A stretch of DNA of 64,000 bases. Origin: Pseudomonas chlororaphis subsp. aurantiaca (GTDB lineage: Bacteria; Pseudomonadota; Gammaproteobacteria; Pseudomonadales; Pseudomonadaceae). A program made the position numbers and the translations under genes. The notes beneath the pieces are model-generated. The model made no database searches, was not told the origin of the DNA, and saw nothing but the letters and a program-made list of their open reading frames with translations. The stretch covers positions 558,001 through 622,000 of the forward strand of contig NZ_CP059162.1 in the NCBI RefSeq assembly GCF_013466605.1, written 5' to 3'. Positions 36,771 through 45,574 of this stretch are shown piece by piece. Each line of letters begins with the position of its first letter. Position 1 is the first letter of the stretch.

Positions 36771-37475
36771 ATGCTGCAACGTTATCTGTGGAAGTTATTG
36801 CCCAAGTCGCAACGGGCGTTCTTGCTTGGGCGCCTGTCTGTGGTGGACCGGCAGGTGGTGAACAAGGCCATGTCCGCCAACGTCCGTTTTCCAGAGCCGT
36901 TCCGTCAGCACGGTTGTGTGTTCATCCATGTGCCCAAGTGCGCGGGGAGCAGCCTGTGTTCGGCATTGTTCGACGGCTGGACGCCAGGCCATCTGCCCCT
37001 GTACTGGTACGAGCAACAGTTTCCCCAGCAGTTCGCCAGCAGCTTCAAGTTCGCCGTGGTCCGCGATCCCCTGGAGCGGGCCTATTCGGCCTATGCCTTC
37101 CTGCGCGGCAACGAACTCAGTCGTCGCGACCAGGCCGCCCAGCGGCTGGTCAGCCACTATCGCGATTTCGACGATTTTGTCGGCCGCTGGCTGCACCCGG
37201 AAAATGTCCACAAACAGCTGCATTTCGCTCCGCAGACCGACTTCCTGGTGGATTCCATGGGGCGCCTGGACATGGACTTCATCGGTTATCAGGAGCACCT
37301 GCAGCGCGACTATCAGTTGCTCAGCGAGCACCTGGGGGTTAGCAAATCCCTGCCGCACCTCAATGAATCGCGGCAACGGCACGAAGCGCCTGCCCGGGAC
37401 TTTTGCTCGGTGCGCACCCGGCGGCTGGTGCGTCGGGCGTACCAGCGCGACTACGAGATGCTCGGTTATGAATGA
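36771..37475 (+). CDS. Sulfotransferase family protein
   Basis: A 234-residue protein of the sulfotransferase family 2 type (carbohydrate sulfotransferase-like). The PAPS 5'-phosphosulfate loop is HVPKCAGSS (residues 53-61). The 3'-phosphate-binding motif is VVRDPLERAYSAY (96-108). These are the two diagnostic PAPS contacts and both are intact. There is no signal peptide, so it acts in the cytoplasm, probably on a core sugar or lipid-linked intermediate. It overlaps an APS kinase gene by 8 nt, which would supply its PAPS donor, and is flanked by msbA and hldE. Confidence 0.85.
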   Translation: MLQRYLWKLLPKSQRAFLLGRLSVVDRQVVNKAMSANVRFPEPFRQHGCVFIHVPKCAGSSLCSALFDGWTPGHLPLYWYEQQFPQQFASSFKFAVVRDPLERAYSAYAFLRGNELSRRDQAAQRLVSHYRDFDDFVGRWLHPENVHKQLHFAPQTDFLVDSMGRLDMDFIGYQEHLQRDYQLLSEHLGVSKSLPHLNESRQRHEAPARDFCSVRTRRLVRRAYQRDYEMLGYE

Positions 37476-38022
37476 ATCCCTGCCGGCGCATTGCCCGCGA
37501 CCGGATATTCGCCCCAGCAGCCTGTCCCTGACCGCGGTCGAGCGGGCGGCGCTCAAGCAGCAGCGTCCGTGTTGTCTCTGGCTGGCCGGTTTGTCCGGCG
37601 CCGGCAAATCGACCCTGGCCAACCTGCTGGAACTGCGCCTGAACGGGCAGGGCCTGCATACCTTTGTCCTCGACGGCGACAACGTGCGCGGTGGCCTGTG
37701 TCGTGACCTGGGCATGGGCGCCGAGGCGCGCAAGGAAAACATCCGGCGCCTGGCCGAGGTGGCGAGGTTGATGGTGGAGGCGGGGTTGATCGTGATCGTC
37801 TCGGCGATTTCACCGTTTCGCGCGGAGCGCGCCGCTGCCCGGGCCTTGTTTGCAACGGGAGAATTCCTCGAGGTGTACGTGAGTACATCGTTCGCTGCCT
37901 GTGCCCGGCGCGACCCCAAAGGCCTGTATCAGGCGGCAAGCGAGGGGCGTATCCGGGACTTCACCGGGCTCGACAGCCCCTACGAAGCGCCGCTTTATCC
38001 CGACTGCGAGATCGATACCTAA
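37468..38022 (+). CDS. cysC: Adenylyl-sulfate (APS) kinase CysC, apparently shortened by an in-frame TAA
   Basis: A 184-residue APS kinase that makes PAPS from APS and ATP. Walker A GLSGAGKST (41-49), DGDNVRGGL (69-77), SAISPFR (112-118), the DPKGLY segment and LDSPYEAPLYP are all conserved. The frame ends in EIDT at TAA 38020-38022. The same frame then continues for 18 sense codons to TGA 38077-38079, reading TVGLACATDRLMALLLNK, which looks like the normal CysC C-terminal helix. This suggests a recent nonsense mutation (for example CAA to TAA). Core catalytic residues precede it, so activity may survive. Confidence 0.85.
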   Translation: MNESLPAHCPRPDIRPSSLSLTAVERAALKQQRPCCLWLAGLSGAGKSTLANLLELRLNGQGLHTFVLDGDNVRGGLCRDLGMGAEARKENIRRLAEVARLMVEAGLIVIVSAISPFRAERAAARALFATGEFLEVYVSTSFAACARRDPKGLYQAASEGRIRDFTGLDSPYEAPLYPDCEIDT

Positions 38023-38181
38023 ACGGTCGGTCTGGCCTGCGCGACAGACCGGCTCATGGCGCTTCTGCTCAATAAATGAACAGTTTGGGGCGATCGCGAA
38101 TACTCGTGCAGCGGTAGAACTAGGCAGCGTTCACCCTGTGTTAATATCGCGCCCCTGTTCATTTTGTATGTGGGTTGCTCC

Positions 38182-39606
38182 ATGAAGTTGTCCATGCCGC
38201 GATTCGATCAAGCCCCTGTCTTGGTGGTCGGCGATGTCATGCTCGACCGTTACTGGCATGGTGGTACCTCACGGATTTCCCCTGAGGCGCCGGTACCGGT
38301 GGTCAAGGTCGAGCAAATCGAGGACCGCCCGGGCGGTGCCGCGAACGTTGCCTTGAACATTGCCGCGCTCGGTGCACCGGCCTCGCTGGTCGGCGTCACC
38401 GGCGACGACGAGGCTGCCGACAGCCTCTCCAACAGTCTTGAAGGGGCGGGCGTCCGCGCCTTGTTCCAACGCATTGCCCACCAGCCGACCATCGTCAAGC
38501 TGCGGGTCATGAGTCGGCACCAGCAACTGCTGCGTATCGATTTCGAAGAACCCTTCGCCACCGACGCCCTGGCGTTGGGCGCTGAAGTCGACCGGTTGCT
38601 GGACGGCATCAAGGTGCTGGTGTTGTCCGACTATGGCAAGGGTGCCCTGAAGAACCATCAGGCGCTGATCCAGGCCGCGCGTGCCCGTGGCATCCCGGTG
38701 CTGGCGGACCCGAAAGGCAAGGACTTTTCGATTTATCGCGGCGCCAGCCTGATCACCCCGAACCTCAGCGAGTTCGAAACCATAGTCGGCGGCTGCGTCG
38801 ACGAGCACGACCTGGTCAGCAAAGGCGCGAAGCTGATGCACGACCTGGAGCTGGGCGCCTTGCTGGTGACCCGTGGCGAACACGGCATGACCCTGTTGCG
38901 CCCCGATCACCCGGCGCTGCATTTGCCGGCCCGCGCTCGTGAAGTGTTCGACGTCACCGGTGCCGGCGATACCGTGATCTCCACCCTGGCGGCGGCGATC
39001 GCGGCCGGTGAAGAGCTGCCACACGCGGTGGCCCTGGCCAACCTGGCTGCCGGTATCGTGGTCGGCAAGCTGGGTACCGCGGCCATCAGCGCACCGGAAC
39101 TGCGTCGCGCGATCCAGCGTGAAGAAGGTTCCGAGCGTGGTGTGCTGAGCCTCGACCAGCTGCTGCTGGCGATCGACGATGCGCGTGCGCATAAAGAGAA
39201 GATCGTCTTCACCAACGGCTGCTTCGACATCCTCCACGCCGGCCATGTGACCTACCTCGAGCAGGCGCGGGCCCAAGGCGATCGCCTGATCGTGGCGATC
39301 AACGACGATGCCTCGGTCAGCCGCCTGAAAGGCCCTGGCCGTCCGATCAACAGCGTCGACCGGCGCATGGCGGTACTGGCCGGCCTGGGCGCGGTGGATT
39401 GGGTCATCAGCTTTCCCGAGGGCACGCCGGAAAACCTGCTGGCCCAGGTCAAGCCGGACGTGCTGGTCAAAGGCGGGGATTACTCGGTCGACCAGGTGGT
39501 CGGTGCCGATATCGTCAAGGCTTATGGCGGCACAGTGAAGGTGCTGGGGCTGGTGGAGAACAGTTCCACCACGGCCATAGTCGAGAAGATCCGCAAGACC
39601 GAATAA
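38182..39606 (+). CDS. hldE: Bifunctional D-beta-heptose 7-phosphate kinase / heptose 1-phosphate adenylyltransferase HldE
   Basis: A 474-residue enzyme of ADP-heptose synthesis, the donor for WaaC and WaaF. The N-terminal PfkB-type kinase (about 1-320) has [16 protein letters not shown] and the anion-hole [14 protein letters not shown]. The C-terminal nucleotidyltransferase (about 340-474) has [16 protein letters not shown]. The start [25 protein letters not shown] follows six codons of non-homologous open frame. It closes the LPS region and is followed by a hairpin. Confidence 0.96.
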   Translation: MKLSMPRFDQAPVLVVGDVMLDRYWHGGTSRISPEAPVPVVKVEQIEDRPGGAANVALNIAALGAPASLVGVTGDDEAADSLSNSLEGAGVRALFQRIAHQPTIVKLRVMSRHQQLLRIDFEEPFATDALALGAEVDRLLDGIKVLVLSDYGKGALKNHQALIQAARARGIPVLADPKGKDFSIYRGASLITPNLSEFETIVGGCVDEHDLVSKGAKLMHDLELGALLVTRGEHGMTLLRPDHPALHLPARAREVFDVTGAGDTVISTLAAAIAAGEELPHAVALANLAAGIVVGKLGTAAISAPELRRAIQREEGSERGVLSLDQLLLAIDDARAHKEKIVFTNGCFDILHAGHVTYLEQARAQGDRLIVAINDDASVSRLKGPGRPINSVDRRMAVLAGLGAVDWVISFPEGTPENLLAQVKPDVLVKGGDYSVDQVVGADIVKAYGGTVKVLGLVENSSTTAIVEKIRKTE

Positions 39607-39620
39607 GGCTTGATACCAAC

Positions 39621-39652
39621 CCGCCGACTCCTGCGAAAGTTGGAGTCGGCGG
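39621..39652. terminator. Hairpin between convergent hldE and the downstream gene
   Basis: CCGCCGACTCC (39621-39631) and GGAGTCGGCGG (39642-39652) are perfect complements around a 10-nt loop. There is no T-run on either strand, so it may be a Rho-assisted 3' stem rather than a full intrinsic terminator. Confidence 0.55.
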
Positions 39653-39660
39653 ATTGGCAA

Positions 39661-40632
39661 TCAACGTTGCCGGCTGGTCTTGGCCGGGACGATCTTGCGC
39701 AATATCTGCCGCGCCTTGCCGGTAAAGCGCTGGAGCTTGGAATCCTTCTCCGGCGCGCTCAATCCCTGCTGCTTCAGCCAGTCCTTCCAGCGAATCCGCT
39801 CGTCACGCACCAGCCAGCCCTGCTGCTGGGCAAAACTTTCGGCCAGGTACAGGCCGCGGGTACTCGCCGGGTACAACTGATCCTTCTTCAACGTATAGAG
39901 CTCGGCGCACGGCTGCCCGTCCTTGAGCGGCATCAGGTACAGGTCCGGGCGCTTGCGATCCAGGCGTGCCACCAGTTGCTCGCCTTCCAGGCGTTCGTCG
40001 ACATGGAACAGGCTCAGGGACTTGGCTTCTTTCGGCACGTCCAGGCGCAGGTCATAAATCAGCTGCAGCGACGCGGTGGGCAGGTGCACATAAGCTCGCG
40101 GCCGTTCCAGCAGATGCAGATTGGCGCAGCGCACCGGGCGTGCCGCGCCCGACAGCGGCGTCAGGCGAAAGGGCAGGGCTTCGCGATAATGCAGGGCCGC
40201 CGAGTAGGGCGCCGGCAGCCAGGTGTCGTTGAAGCGCCCGCCGAGCCAGCCTTCCGGGGTTTCCAGCAGGCATTCCTCGGCGATTTCCTGGATGGCGGTA
40301 TGCAGCGGCAGGTTCAGTTCATGGGCCGGGACGTAGCCGGAAATCAGCTTGAGCACTACATCGCCGCGGTCCTGCCGGCGCTGGCGGACCAGCACCCAAT
40401 AGTCGCGGTTCTGCCAATGCAGGGTCAGGCGTACCGAGACGCCGAGGTTGGCCAGTTCCAGGGCGAAGCGTTCGGCGTCGGCCACCGTGACCGGGCGCCG
40501 CCGCTGCAGGGTCTGCGCAAAGTTCAGCGGCATGCCGACGCTCTGGTAGCTGAGGCCTTCGGGCGTCGCTTCGACGAACAGCGGCAGGGTCTTGAAGTTG
40601 CTGGGGTTTTTTCTTATGAGCGTACGCGGCAT
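39661..40632 (-). CDS. Conserved Pseudomonas protein of unknown function
   Basis: A 323-residue soluble protein starting MPRTLIRKNPSNFKTLPLFVEAT; AAGGAG lies 6 nt before this ATG, which decides against an ATG-like codon 14 codons upstream. It has no signal peptide, membrane segment or nucleotide-binding motif that I can recognise. In gene order it matches PA4993. It is rich in basic residues at the C-terminus (KLQRFTGKARQILRKIVPAKTSRQR). The position, 42 bp after the aldo/keto reductase on the same strand, suggests co-transcription with it. Confidence 0.7.
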   Translation of the reverse strand: MPRTLIRKNPSNFKTLPLFVEATPEGLSYQSVGMPLNFAQTLQRRRPVTVADAERFALELANLGVSVRLTLHWQNRDYWVLVRQRRQDRGDVVLKLISGYVPAHELNLPLHTAIQEIAEECLLETPEGWLGGRFNDTWLPAPYSAALHYREALPFRLTPLSGAARPVRCANLHLLERPRAYVHLPTASLQLIYDLRLDVPKEAKSLSLFHVDERLEGEQLVARLDRKRPDLYLMPLKDGQPCAELYTLKKDQLYPASTRGLYLAESFAQQQGWLVRDERIRWKDWLKQQGLSAPEKDSKLQRFTGKARQILRKIVPAKTSRQR

Positions 40633-40673
40633 GTCGGCTCCTTCTTGCGTCGGGGTCGGCCGCGTGGGCGGCA

Positions 40674-41486
40674 TCAGTTTTTGCGCAACACCTGCGCGAC
40701 AGTGGCGACATTATGGGCCAGGTGCAGCGGATTGATGGTCCCGACAATAGCACTGGCGACGCCCGGTTGATCGAACAGCAGTTCGAAGCTGGCGCGAACC
40801 GGGTCGACGCCCGGGCTCAGGCACACATGGCCACTGGCCAGGGCCTTTTTCACCAGAATGCCCTTGCCGTGGGCTGCGGCGTAATCGATGACGGCTCTCT
40901 CGTTCTGTTCGTTCAGATTGTAGGTGACCATGGCGCAGTCGCCCTGCTCCAGGGCCTTGAGACCCCCTTCGACGGTTTTCCCGGAGAAGCCGAAGCCACG
41001 GATCTTGCCTTCCTGCTTGAGCTCGGCCAGCGTCTGGTACACCTCGCACTGCTCGAGGATGTGCAGATCATTGCCGTCGGAATGCACCAGCACCAGGTCG
41101 ATGAAGTCGGTTTCCAGGCGCTGCAGGCTGCGCTCCACCGACAGGCGGGTATGCGCGGCGCTGAAGTCGTGGCGCGACAGGCCGTTTTCGAACTCTTCGC
41201 CGACCTTGCTGACAATCACCCAGTCCTGGCGTTGCCCGCGCAGCAGCGGTCCCAGGCGCTCCTCGCTGCGACCATAGGCCGGCGCGGTGTCGATCAGGTT
41301 GATGCCCAGGTCGCGGGTCAGCTTGAGCAGCATGCGGGCTTCGGTGTCATCCGGAATCTGGAAGCCGCTGGGGTATTTCACCCCTTGGTCGCGCCCGAGT
41401 TTCACGGTGCCCAGGCCCAGCGGGGACACCAGTAGCCCGGTGCTGCCGAAGGGGCGATGCAGGTCGTGCAGGGTCGCTTGGCTCAT
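40674..41486 (-). CDS. Aldo/keto reductase
   Basis: A 270-residue NADPH-dependent oxidoreductase with TIM-barrel features: GLGTVKLGRDQGVKYP, the catalytic Asp/Tyr region DTAPAYGRSEERLG (about residues 57-70), VLVHSDGND and GFSGKT. The start MSQATLHDLHRPFGSTG overlaps the end of the FAD oxidoreductase gene by four bases; the longer open frame upstream is the wrong frame of that gene. It corresponds in order to PA4992. The substrate is not predictable. Confidence 0.88.
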   Translation of the reverse strand: MSQATLHDLHRPFGSTGLLVSPLGLGTVKLGRDQGVKYPSGFQIPDDTEARMLLKLTRDLGINLIDTAPAYGRSEERLGPLLRGQRQDWVIVSKVGEEFENGLSRHDFSAAHTRLSVERSLQRLETDFIDLVLVHSDGNDLHILEQCEVYQTLAELKQEGKIRGFGFSGKTVEGGLKALEQGDCAMVTYNLNEQNERAVIDYAAAHGKGILVKKALASGHVCLSPGVDPVRASFELLFDQPGVASAIVGTINPLHLAHNVATVAQVLRKN

Positions 41487-42658
41487 GGCAGCAGTTGCTC
41501 CCAGGCCGGTTGAGCGATGGCGGGCTTCGGCAGCTCCGGCAACGGGGTTGCGGGGCCTGGCTTGATGCCGTCGCGTTCGAGGGCGGCGAATACCCGGTCG
41601 GCGAAGTCCGGGGCCAGGGCCAGCTTGGTCGGCCAGCCGACCAGCAGGCGGTCCTGCTCGGCGAGGAAGGCGTTGTCCGGGCGGGTCAGGCCCGATTGTG
41701 CGGGTTCGGCCCGATCCACCCGCAGGGTGGCCCATTGCGCCTGGCTGAGGTCGACCCATGGCAACAGGTTGCCGAGTTCTTTCTGGGCGGCGGCAATCTG
41801 CGCCGCGGGCTCGCGTGCCACGCCTTCGGCTTCGGCGATATCGCCGCCCAGGTACCAGACCCATTGGCCGTCGGCCGCCGGGTGGGTGGTCACGGTGATG
41901 CGCGGTTTCGGCCCGCCGCCCAGGCAGTGGGCGTACAGCGGTTTCAGGCTCGGGCCCTTGACGATCACCATGTGCAGCGGCCGGCGTTGCATGGCCGGCT
42001 GGCTCAGGCCGAGGCTGCTCAGCAGCTCGGCATTGCCGGCGCCGGCGCTGAGCACGATGCGTTGCGCGCGGATTTCCCGGTCATCGACCCGCAGGCCCAG
42101 CAATTGCCCGTTTTCCAGCACGGGCTCGATCTTCTGCCCGGCCAGCAGGCTATCGCCGCCCAGTTCGGCCAGGCGCCCGATCAGGCTCGGCACGTCCACC
42201 ACCAGCTCGGCCAGGCGATACACCTTGCCCTTGAAGCGACGGTCCTGCAGGGCTGGCGGCAACTGGTCGCCCTTGACCTGATCGACGCGGCCGCGCACGG
42301 CCTTGCTGGCGAAAAAGCTGGTGAGGTTGCCGGCCAGGGTGCCGGGGGACCACAGATAATGGGCCTCGGACAGCAGGCGCACGCCGGACAGGTCCAGCTC
42401 GCCGTTGCCGGCCAGGGCCTCGCGCCAACGGCGCGGCATGTCGGCGATGGCTTCCGAGGCGCCGGTCAGGGCGCCGTGCAGCGCATATTTGGCGCCGCCG
42501 TGAATGATTCCCTGAGACTTGACGCTTTGTCCGCCGCCGAGGCTGGCGCTCTCCACCAGCACAGTGGAAAAGCCCTGGCGACGCAGGCGGGCGTTCAGCC
42601 AGAGGCCGGCGACTCCGGCGCCGACAATCAGCACGTCGGTGGAAATAACGGATGGCAT
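41483..42658 (-). CDS. FAD-dependent oxidoreductase (DAO family)
   Basis: A 391-residue flavoprotein with an N-terminal dinucleotide-binding GAGVAGLWLNARLRRQG (GxGxxG, residues 13-29), then SQGIIHGGAKYALHG typical of glycerol-3-phosphate dehydrogenase/DadA-like DAO proteins. It corresponds in order to PA4991. It is first of a minus-strand operon with the aldo/keto reductase (4-nt overlap) and the unknown gene. The reaction is unknown. Confidence 0.85.
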   Translation of the reverse strand: MPSVISTDVLIVGAGVAGLWLNARLRRQGFSTVLVESASLGGGQSVKSQGIIHGGAKYALHGALTGASEAIADMPRRWREALAGNGELDLSGVRLLSEAHYLWSPGTLAGNLTSFFASKAVRGRVDQVKGDQLPPALQDRRFKGKVYRLAELVVDVPSLIGRLAELGGDSLLAGQKIEPVLENGQLLGLRVDDREIRAQRIVLSAGAGNAELLSSLGLSQPAMQRRPLHMVIVKGPSLKPLYAHCLGGGPKPRITVTTHPAADGQWVWYLGGDIAEAEGVAREPAAQIAAAQKELGNLLPWVDLSQAQWATLRVDRAEPAQSGLTRPDNAFLAEQDRLLVGWPTKLALAPDFADRVFAALERDGIKPGPATPLPELPKPAIAQPAWEQLLP

Positions 42659-42762
42659 GCAGCGACCTCAGTGTTCAAGACTAGGGGCGCAGTATACAGG
42701 CTCGAGCCGCGCAGGCTTGTCGCCGATCAAGGCTTGCTGCTGCCGCAGACTGTGAGCCCTGC

Positions 42763-42805
42763 AAAAAGGCCACTGCGTTTCGGTTGAAGCGCAGTGGCCT
42801 TTTTT
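42763..42805 (-). terminator. Terminator downstream of the SMR transporter gene
   Basis: AAAAAGGCCACTGCG and CGCAGTGGCCTTTTTT form a long stem with A/T tails on both strands. It ends SMR transcription on the minus strand before the FAD oxidoreductase promoter region. Confidence 0.85.
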
Positions 42806-42828
42806 ACATCGTGGCGGTCGGTCTGGGG

Positions 42829-43161
42829 TCAGTGCCCGGCGGTCTTCGAAAACAGCTGGATCACCACCACGCCCAGGACGATCAGGGCCATGCCGAGCAT
42901 CGCCGGGATATCCAGTTTCTGCCCGTAGAGAAACAGCGCAGCCACGCTGACCATGACAATGCCCATGCCGGCCCAGACCGCGTAAGCCACGCCCACCGGC
43001 ACGGTGCGCACCACCAGGGTCAGCATCCAGAAGGCCACGCCGTAACCGACGATGATCAGCAGCAGCGGCAGGGGAGTGCTCAGGCCTTTGACCGCTTTCA
43101 TCGAAACAGTGGCGATCACTTCGGCGCAGATGGCGATGGCCAGGTAGGTGTAAGCGTTCAT
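42829..43161 (-). CDS. Small multidrug resistance (SMR/EmrE-type) transporter
   Basis: A 110-residue, four-helix membrane protein, the standard SMR length. The start MNAYTYLAIAICAEVIATVSMKA contains the essential membrane-embedded Glu (E14), and the family segment AYAVWAGMG is present. The proton-coupled efflux of cationic compounds is typical. It is divergent from a LysR-type regulator with a palindromic sequence between them, which suggests regulation by that protein. Confidence 0.9.
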   Translation of the reverse strand: MNAYTYLAIAICAEVIATVSMKAVKGLSTPLPLLLIIVGYGVAFWMLTLVVRTVPVGVAYAVWAGMGIVMVSVAALFLYGQKLDIPAMLGMALIVLGVVVIQLFSKTAGH

Positions 43162-43215
43162 GGGAGAGTCCTCGTGTTTGGGCTTGCTTGATGAGGTCGG
43201 CATTCTAGAGATTGC

Positions 43216-43245
43216 ACAGATGGGGTAAAGTCATTACCTATCTGT
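43216..43245. promoter_or_regulatory. Candidate LysR-type operator between the SMR and lysR genes
   Basis: ACAGATGGGGTAA (43216-43228) and TTACCTATCTGT (43234-43245) form an interrupted inverted repeat with matching outer ACAGAT/ATCTGT and inner GGTAA/TTACC. Its place in the 103-bp divergent gap fits the usual autoregulatory site of a LysR protein. Confidence 0.6.
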
Positions 43246-43264
43246 TTTGAAGATGGGTTGCCTC

Positions 43265-44155
43265 ATGAATGTGCAGTGGAATCTGGAGCAGATGCGGCTG
43301 TTCGTCAGCGTCGCCGAGCAGCGTTCGTTTTCCGCAGTGGCTCGTGACCAGCACAAGGCACAATCGGCGGTCAGTAGCGCGATTGCGCTGCTCGAGGCCG
43401 ATCTCGGCGTGCTCTTGTTCGAGCGCAGCAGCGGTCGCCAGCCCAAGCTCACCGAGGCCGGTCGTGCCTTGCTCGCGGAGGCGCGGGAAGTGCTGCGCCA
43501 GTGCGAGCGCTTGAATGGGCGGGCGCTGGCGTTGATGCGGGGGGAGGAGGCGCGCTTGCGGCTGGCCCTGGACGAGGCGATGCCTTTCCAGCCGGTGCTC
43601 GATAGCCTTGAGGCGTTGTCCGAGCGCTTCCCCAGTCTTGAGGTCCAGCTGGCCAGCAGCGCCCAGGGTGATGTGGCGCGCAAGCTGCTGGAGCGTCGGG
43701 CCGACCTCGGTTTGCTGTTCCACCATGAACAGATGTCCGAGGCCCTTGAGCGACGGGCCCTGGGCAGCGTCGAGATGGTCACGGTGTGCGCGGTCGGGCA
43801 TCCCCTGGCCGGCGAGAAACAGGTGGATCGTCAGCAACTGGGGCGTCATCGGCAGTTGCTGATTTCCCCGCAGTTGAGCACTTACCCCAGTGGCGAGCAG
43901 CTCAGCCCGCAAGTCTGGCGCGCCGACAGCTTCTACGCGATGGCCGAACTGCTGATGCGCGGCCTGGGCTGGGCCTGGCTACCACGGCATGTGGTGCAGT
44001 ACCCGGCCTACCAGAACCAGATGGTCGAGTTGGCCAGCGAGTGGACCCCGCCGGCGCTGGTGGTGGAACTGGTCTGGCGCCGCGATGAACCCCTGGGGCC
44101 GGCTGCGCATTGGCTGGCGGAGCGTTTTGCCGTGCACTTGCGGGCGATTGGTTGA
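43265..44155 (+). CDS. LysR-family transcriptional regulator
   Basis: A 296-residue regulator. The winged helix-turn-helix is in residues 1-62 (MNVQWNLEQMRLFVSVAEQ and FSAVARDQHKAQSAVSSAIA), followed by a linker and a periplasmic-binding-like effector domain (about 90-296). The start follows six codons that include a less likely ATG. It corresponds in order to PA4989. It probably controls the divergent SMR gene. Confidence 0.88.
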   Translation: MNVQWNLEQMRLFVSVAEQRSFSAVARDQHKAQSAVSSAIALLEADLGVLLFERSSGRQPKLTEAGRALLAEAREVLRQCERLNGRALALMRGEEARLRLALDEAMPFQPVLDSLEALSERFPSLEVQLASSAQGDVARKLLERRADLGLLFHHEQMSEALERRALGSVEMVTVCAVGHPLAGEKQVDRQQLGRHRQLLISPQLSTYPSGEQLSPQVWRADSFYAMAELLMRGLGWAWLPRHVVQYPAYQNQMVELASEWTPPALVVELVWRRDEPLGPAAHWLAERFAVHLRAIG

Positions 44156-44178
44156 AAAAGCCGATAAACTCCGCCGCC

Positions 44179-45450
44179 ATGAATAGAACTCTCTACACCG
44201 CGCTGTTTTACCTGGGGCTGCCATTGGTGGCGATTCGTCTGTGGCTGCGGGCGCGCAAGGCGCCGGCCTATGCCCGGCGGGTCGGCGAACGTTTTTCCTG
44301 GGGGCTGCCGGCGATGCAGCCGGGCGGGATCTGGGTGCACGCGGTGTCGGTGGGCGAAAGCATTGCCGCCGCGCCGATGATCCGTGCCCTGCTGGCGCGT
44401 TATCCACAGCTGCCGATCACGGTCACCTGCATGACCCCAACGGGTTCGGAGCGCATCCAGGCGCTGTTCGCCAACGAGCCGCGCATCCAGCACTGCTACC
44501 TGCCCTACGACCTGCCTTGCGCCGCCGCGCGTTTCCTCGATCGGGTCCGGCCGAAGCTGGCGGTGATCATGGAAACCGAGTTGTGGCCCAATCACATTCA
44601 CCAGTGCGCCAAGCGCGGCATTCCCGTGGCGCTGGCCAATGGGCGGTTGTCGGAACGCTCGGCCCGAGGTTATGGCCGGTTCAACAAACTGACCGCGCCG
44701 ATGCTCGCGCAAATGAGCCTGTTCGCGGTGCAGACCGAAGCCGAGGCCGAGCGTTTTCGCCAGCTGGGTGCGCGGCCGGAAACGGTCGAGGTGACGGGCT
44801 CGATCAAGTTCGACCTGAGCATCGACCCGCAACTGCTGGAGCGCGCCAGCGAGCTGCGCCAACAATGGCAAGCCGGCGAACGCCCGGTGTGGATCGCCGC
44901 CAGTACCCATGAAGGCGAAGACACCGTGGTGCTGGATGCCCATCGCCAACTGCTGGCCAGCCACCCGGATGCCTTGCTGATCCTGGTGCCGCGTCATCCG
45001 GAGCGGTTCAACCCGGTGTTCGAGCTGTGCCGGCAGCAGGGCTTCGCGACCATTCGCCGCTCCAGCGCCGAGCCGGTCAGCGCCAGCACCTCGGTGCTGC
45101 TGGGCGACACCATGGGTGAGCTGCTGTTTCTCTATGCCCTGGCGGACAGTGCCTTTGTTGGCGGCAGCCTGGTGCCCAATGGCGGCCACAACCTGCTGGA
45201 GCCGGCGGCCCTGGCCAAGCCGGTGCTGAGCGGGCCGCACCTGTTCAACTTCCTGGAGATCGCGACGCTGTTGCGCCAGGCGGGCGCTCTGCAGGAAGTG
45301 GACGATGCCCATGGCCTGGCGGTGGCGGTGCAGCGCCTGTTCGAGTTGCCCCGGGATGCGCAGAAGATGGCCGATGCCGGACTGCGGGTGATGCGCAGCA
45401 ATCAGGGCGCCCTGCAGCGCCTGCTCGACGGGTTGGATCGCTTGCTGTAG
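44179..45450 (+). CDS. waaA: 3-deoxy-D-manno-octulosonic acid (Kdo) transferase WaaA
   Basis: A 423-residue GT30 enzyme that adds Kdo residues to lipid IVA, the first step of core synthesis. The N-terminal membrane anchor is followed by RVGERFSWG, WVHAVSVGESIAAAPMI and METELWPN, all family-typical. The donor domain has FVGGSLVPNGGHNLLEPAA. The start MNRTLYTALFYLGLPLVAIRL was placed after 23 codons of non-homologous open frame. The stop codon lies inside the left arm of a REP element. Confidence 0.95.
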   Translation: MNRTLYTALFYLGLPLVAIRLWLRARKAPAYARRVGERFSWGLPAMQPGGIWVHAVSVGESIAAAPMIRALLARYPQLPITVTCMTPTGSERIQALFANEPRIQHCYLPYDLPCAAARFLDRVRPKLAVIMETELWPNHIHQCAKRGIPVALANGRLSERSARGYGRFNKLTAPMLAQMSLFAVQTEAEAERFRQLGARPETVEVTGSIKFDLSIDPQLLERASELRQQWQAGERPVWIAASTHEGEDTVVLDAHRQLLASHPDALLILVPRHPERFNPVFELCRQQGFATIRRSSAEPVSASTSVLLGDTMGELLFLYALADSAFVGGSLVPNGGHNLLEPAALAKPVLSGPHLFNFLEIATLLRQAGALQEVDDAHGLAVAVQRLFELPRDAQKMADAGLRVMRSNQGALQRLLDGLDRLL

Positions 45451-45571
45451 CCGCTACCGCGGGCTGCAATCGACCGGAACGGTCGTAAAAAAGGCCACCG
45501 CCATTCAATTGAATCGCGGTGGCCTTTTTGCATGTCCTGCGGCCACGATCGCAGCCTGCGGCAGCGGCTAC
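45447..45571. repeat. REP-type inverted repeat enclosing a terminator, between waaA and the TolC-like gene
   Basis: Outer 26-bp arms at 45447-45472 and 45546-45571 match as inverted repeats with three mismatches. The left arm covers the waaA stop codon. The REP arms enclose a separate terminator hairpin (45486-45530), giving a nested structure between convergent genes. Confidence 0.8.
45486..45530. terminator. Bidirectional terminator between waaA and the TolC-like gene
   Basis: AAAAAAGGCCACCGC and GCGGTGGCCTTTTT form the stem with A and T tails, positioned to stop both convergent transcripts. Confidence 0.85.
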
Positions 45572-45574
45572 AAA

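Noticed and set aside
36704..37342. 212-codon frame overlapping the sulfotransferase gene
   Set aside because: It is in another frame of the same strand and has no motifs, while the 234-residue frame carries both PAPS-binding motifs.
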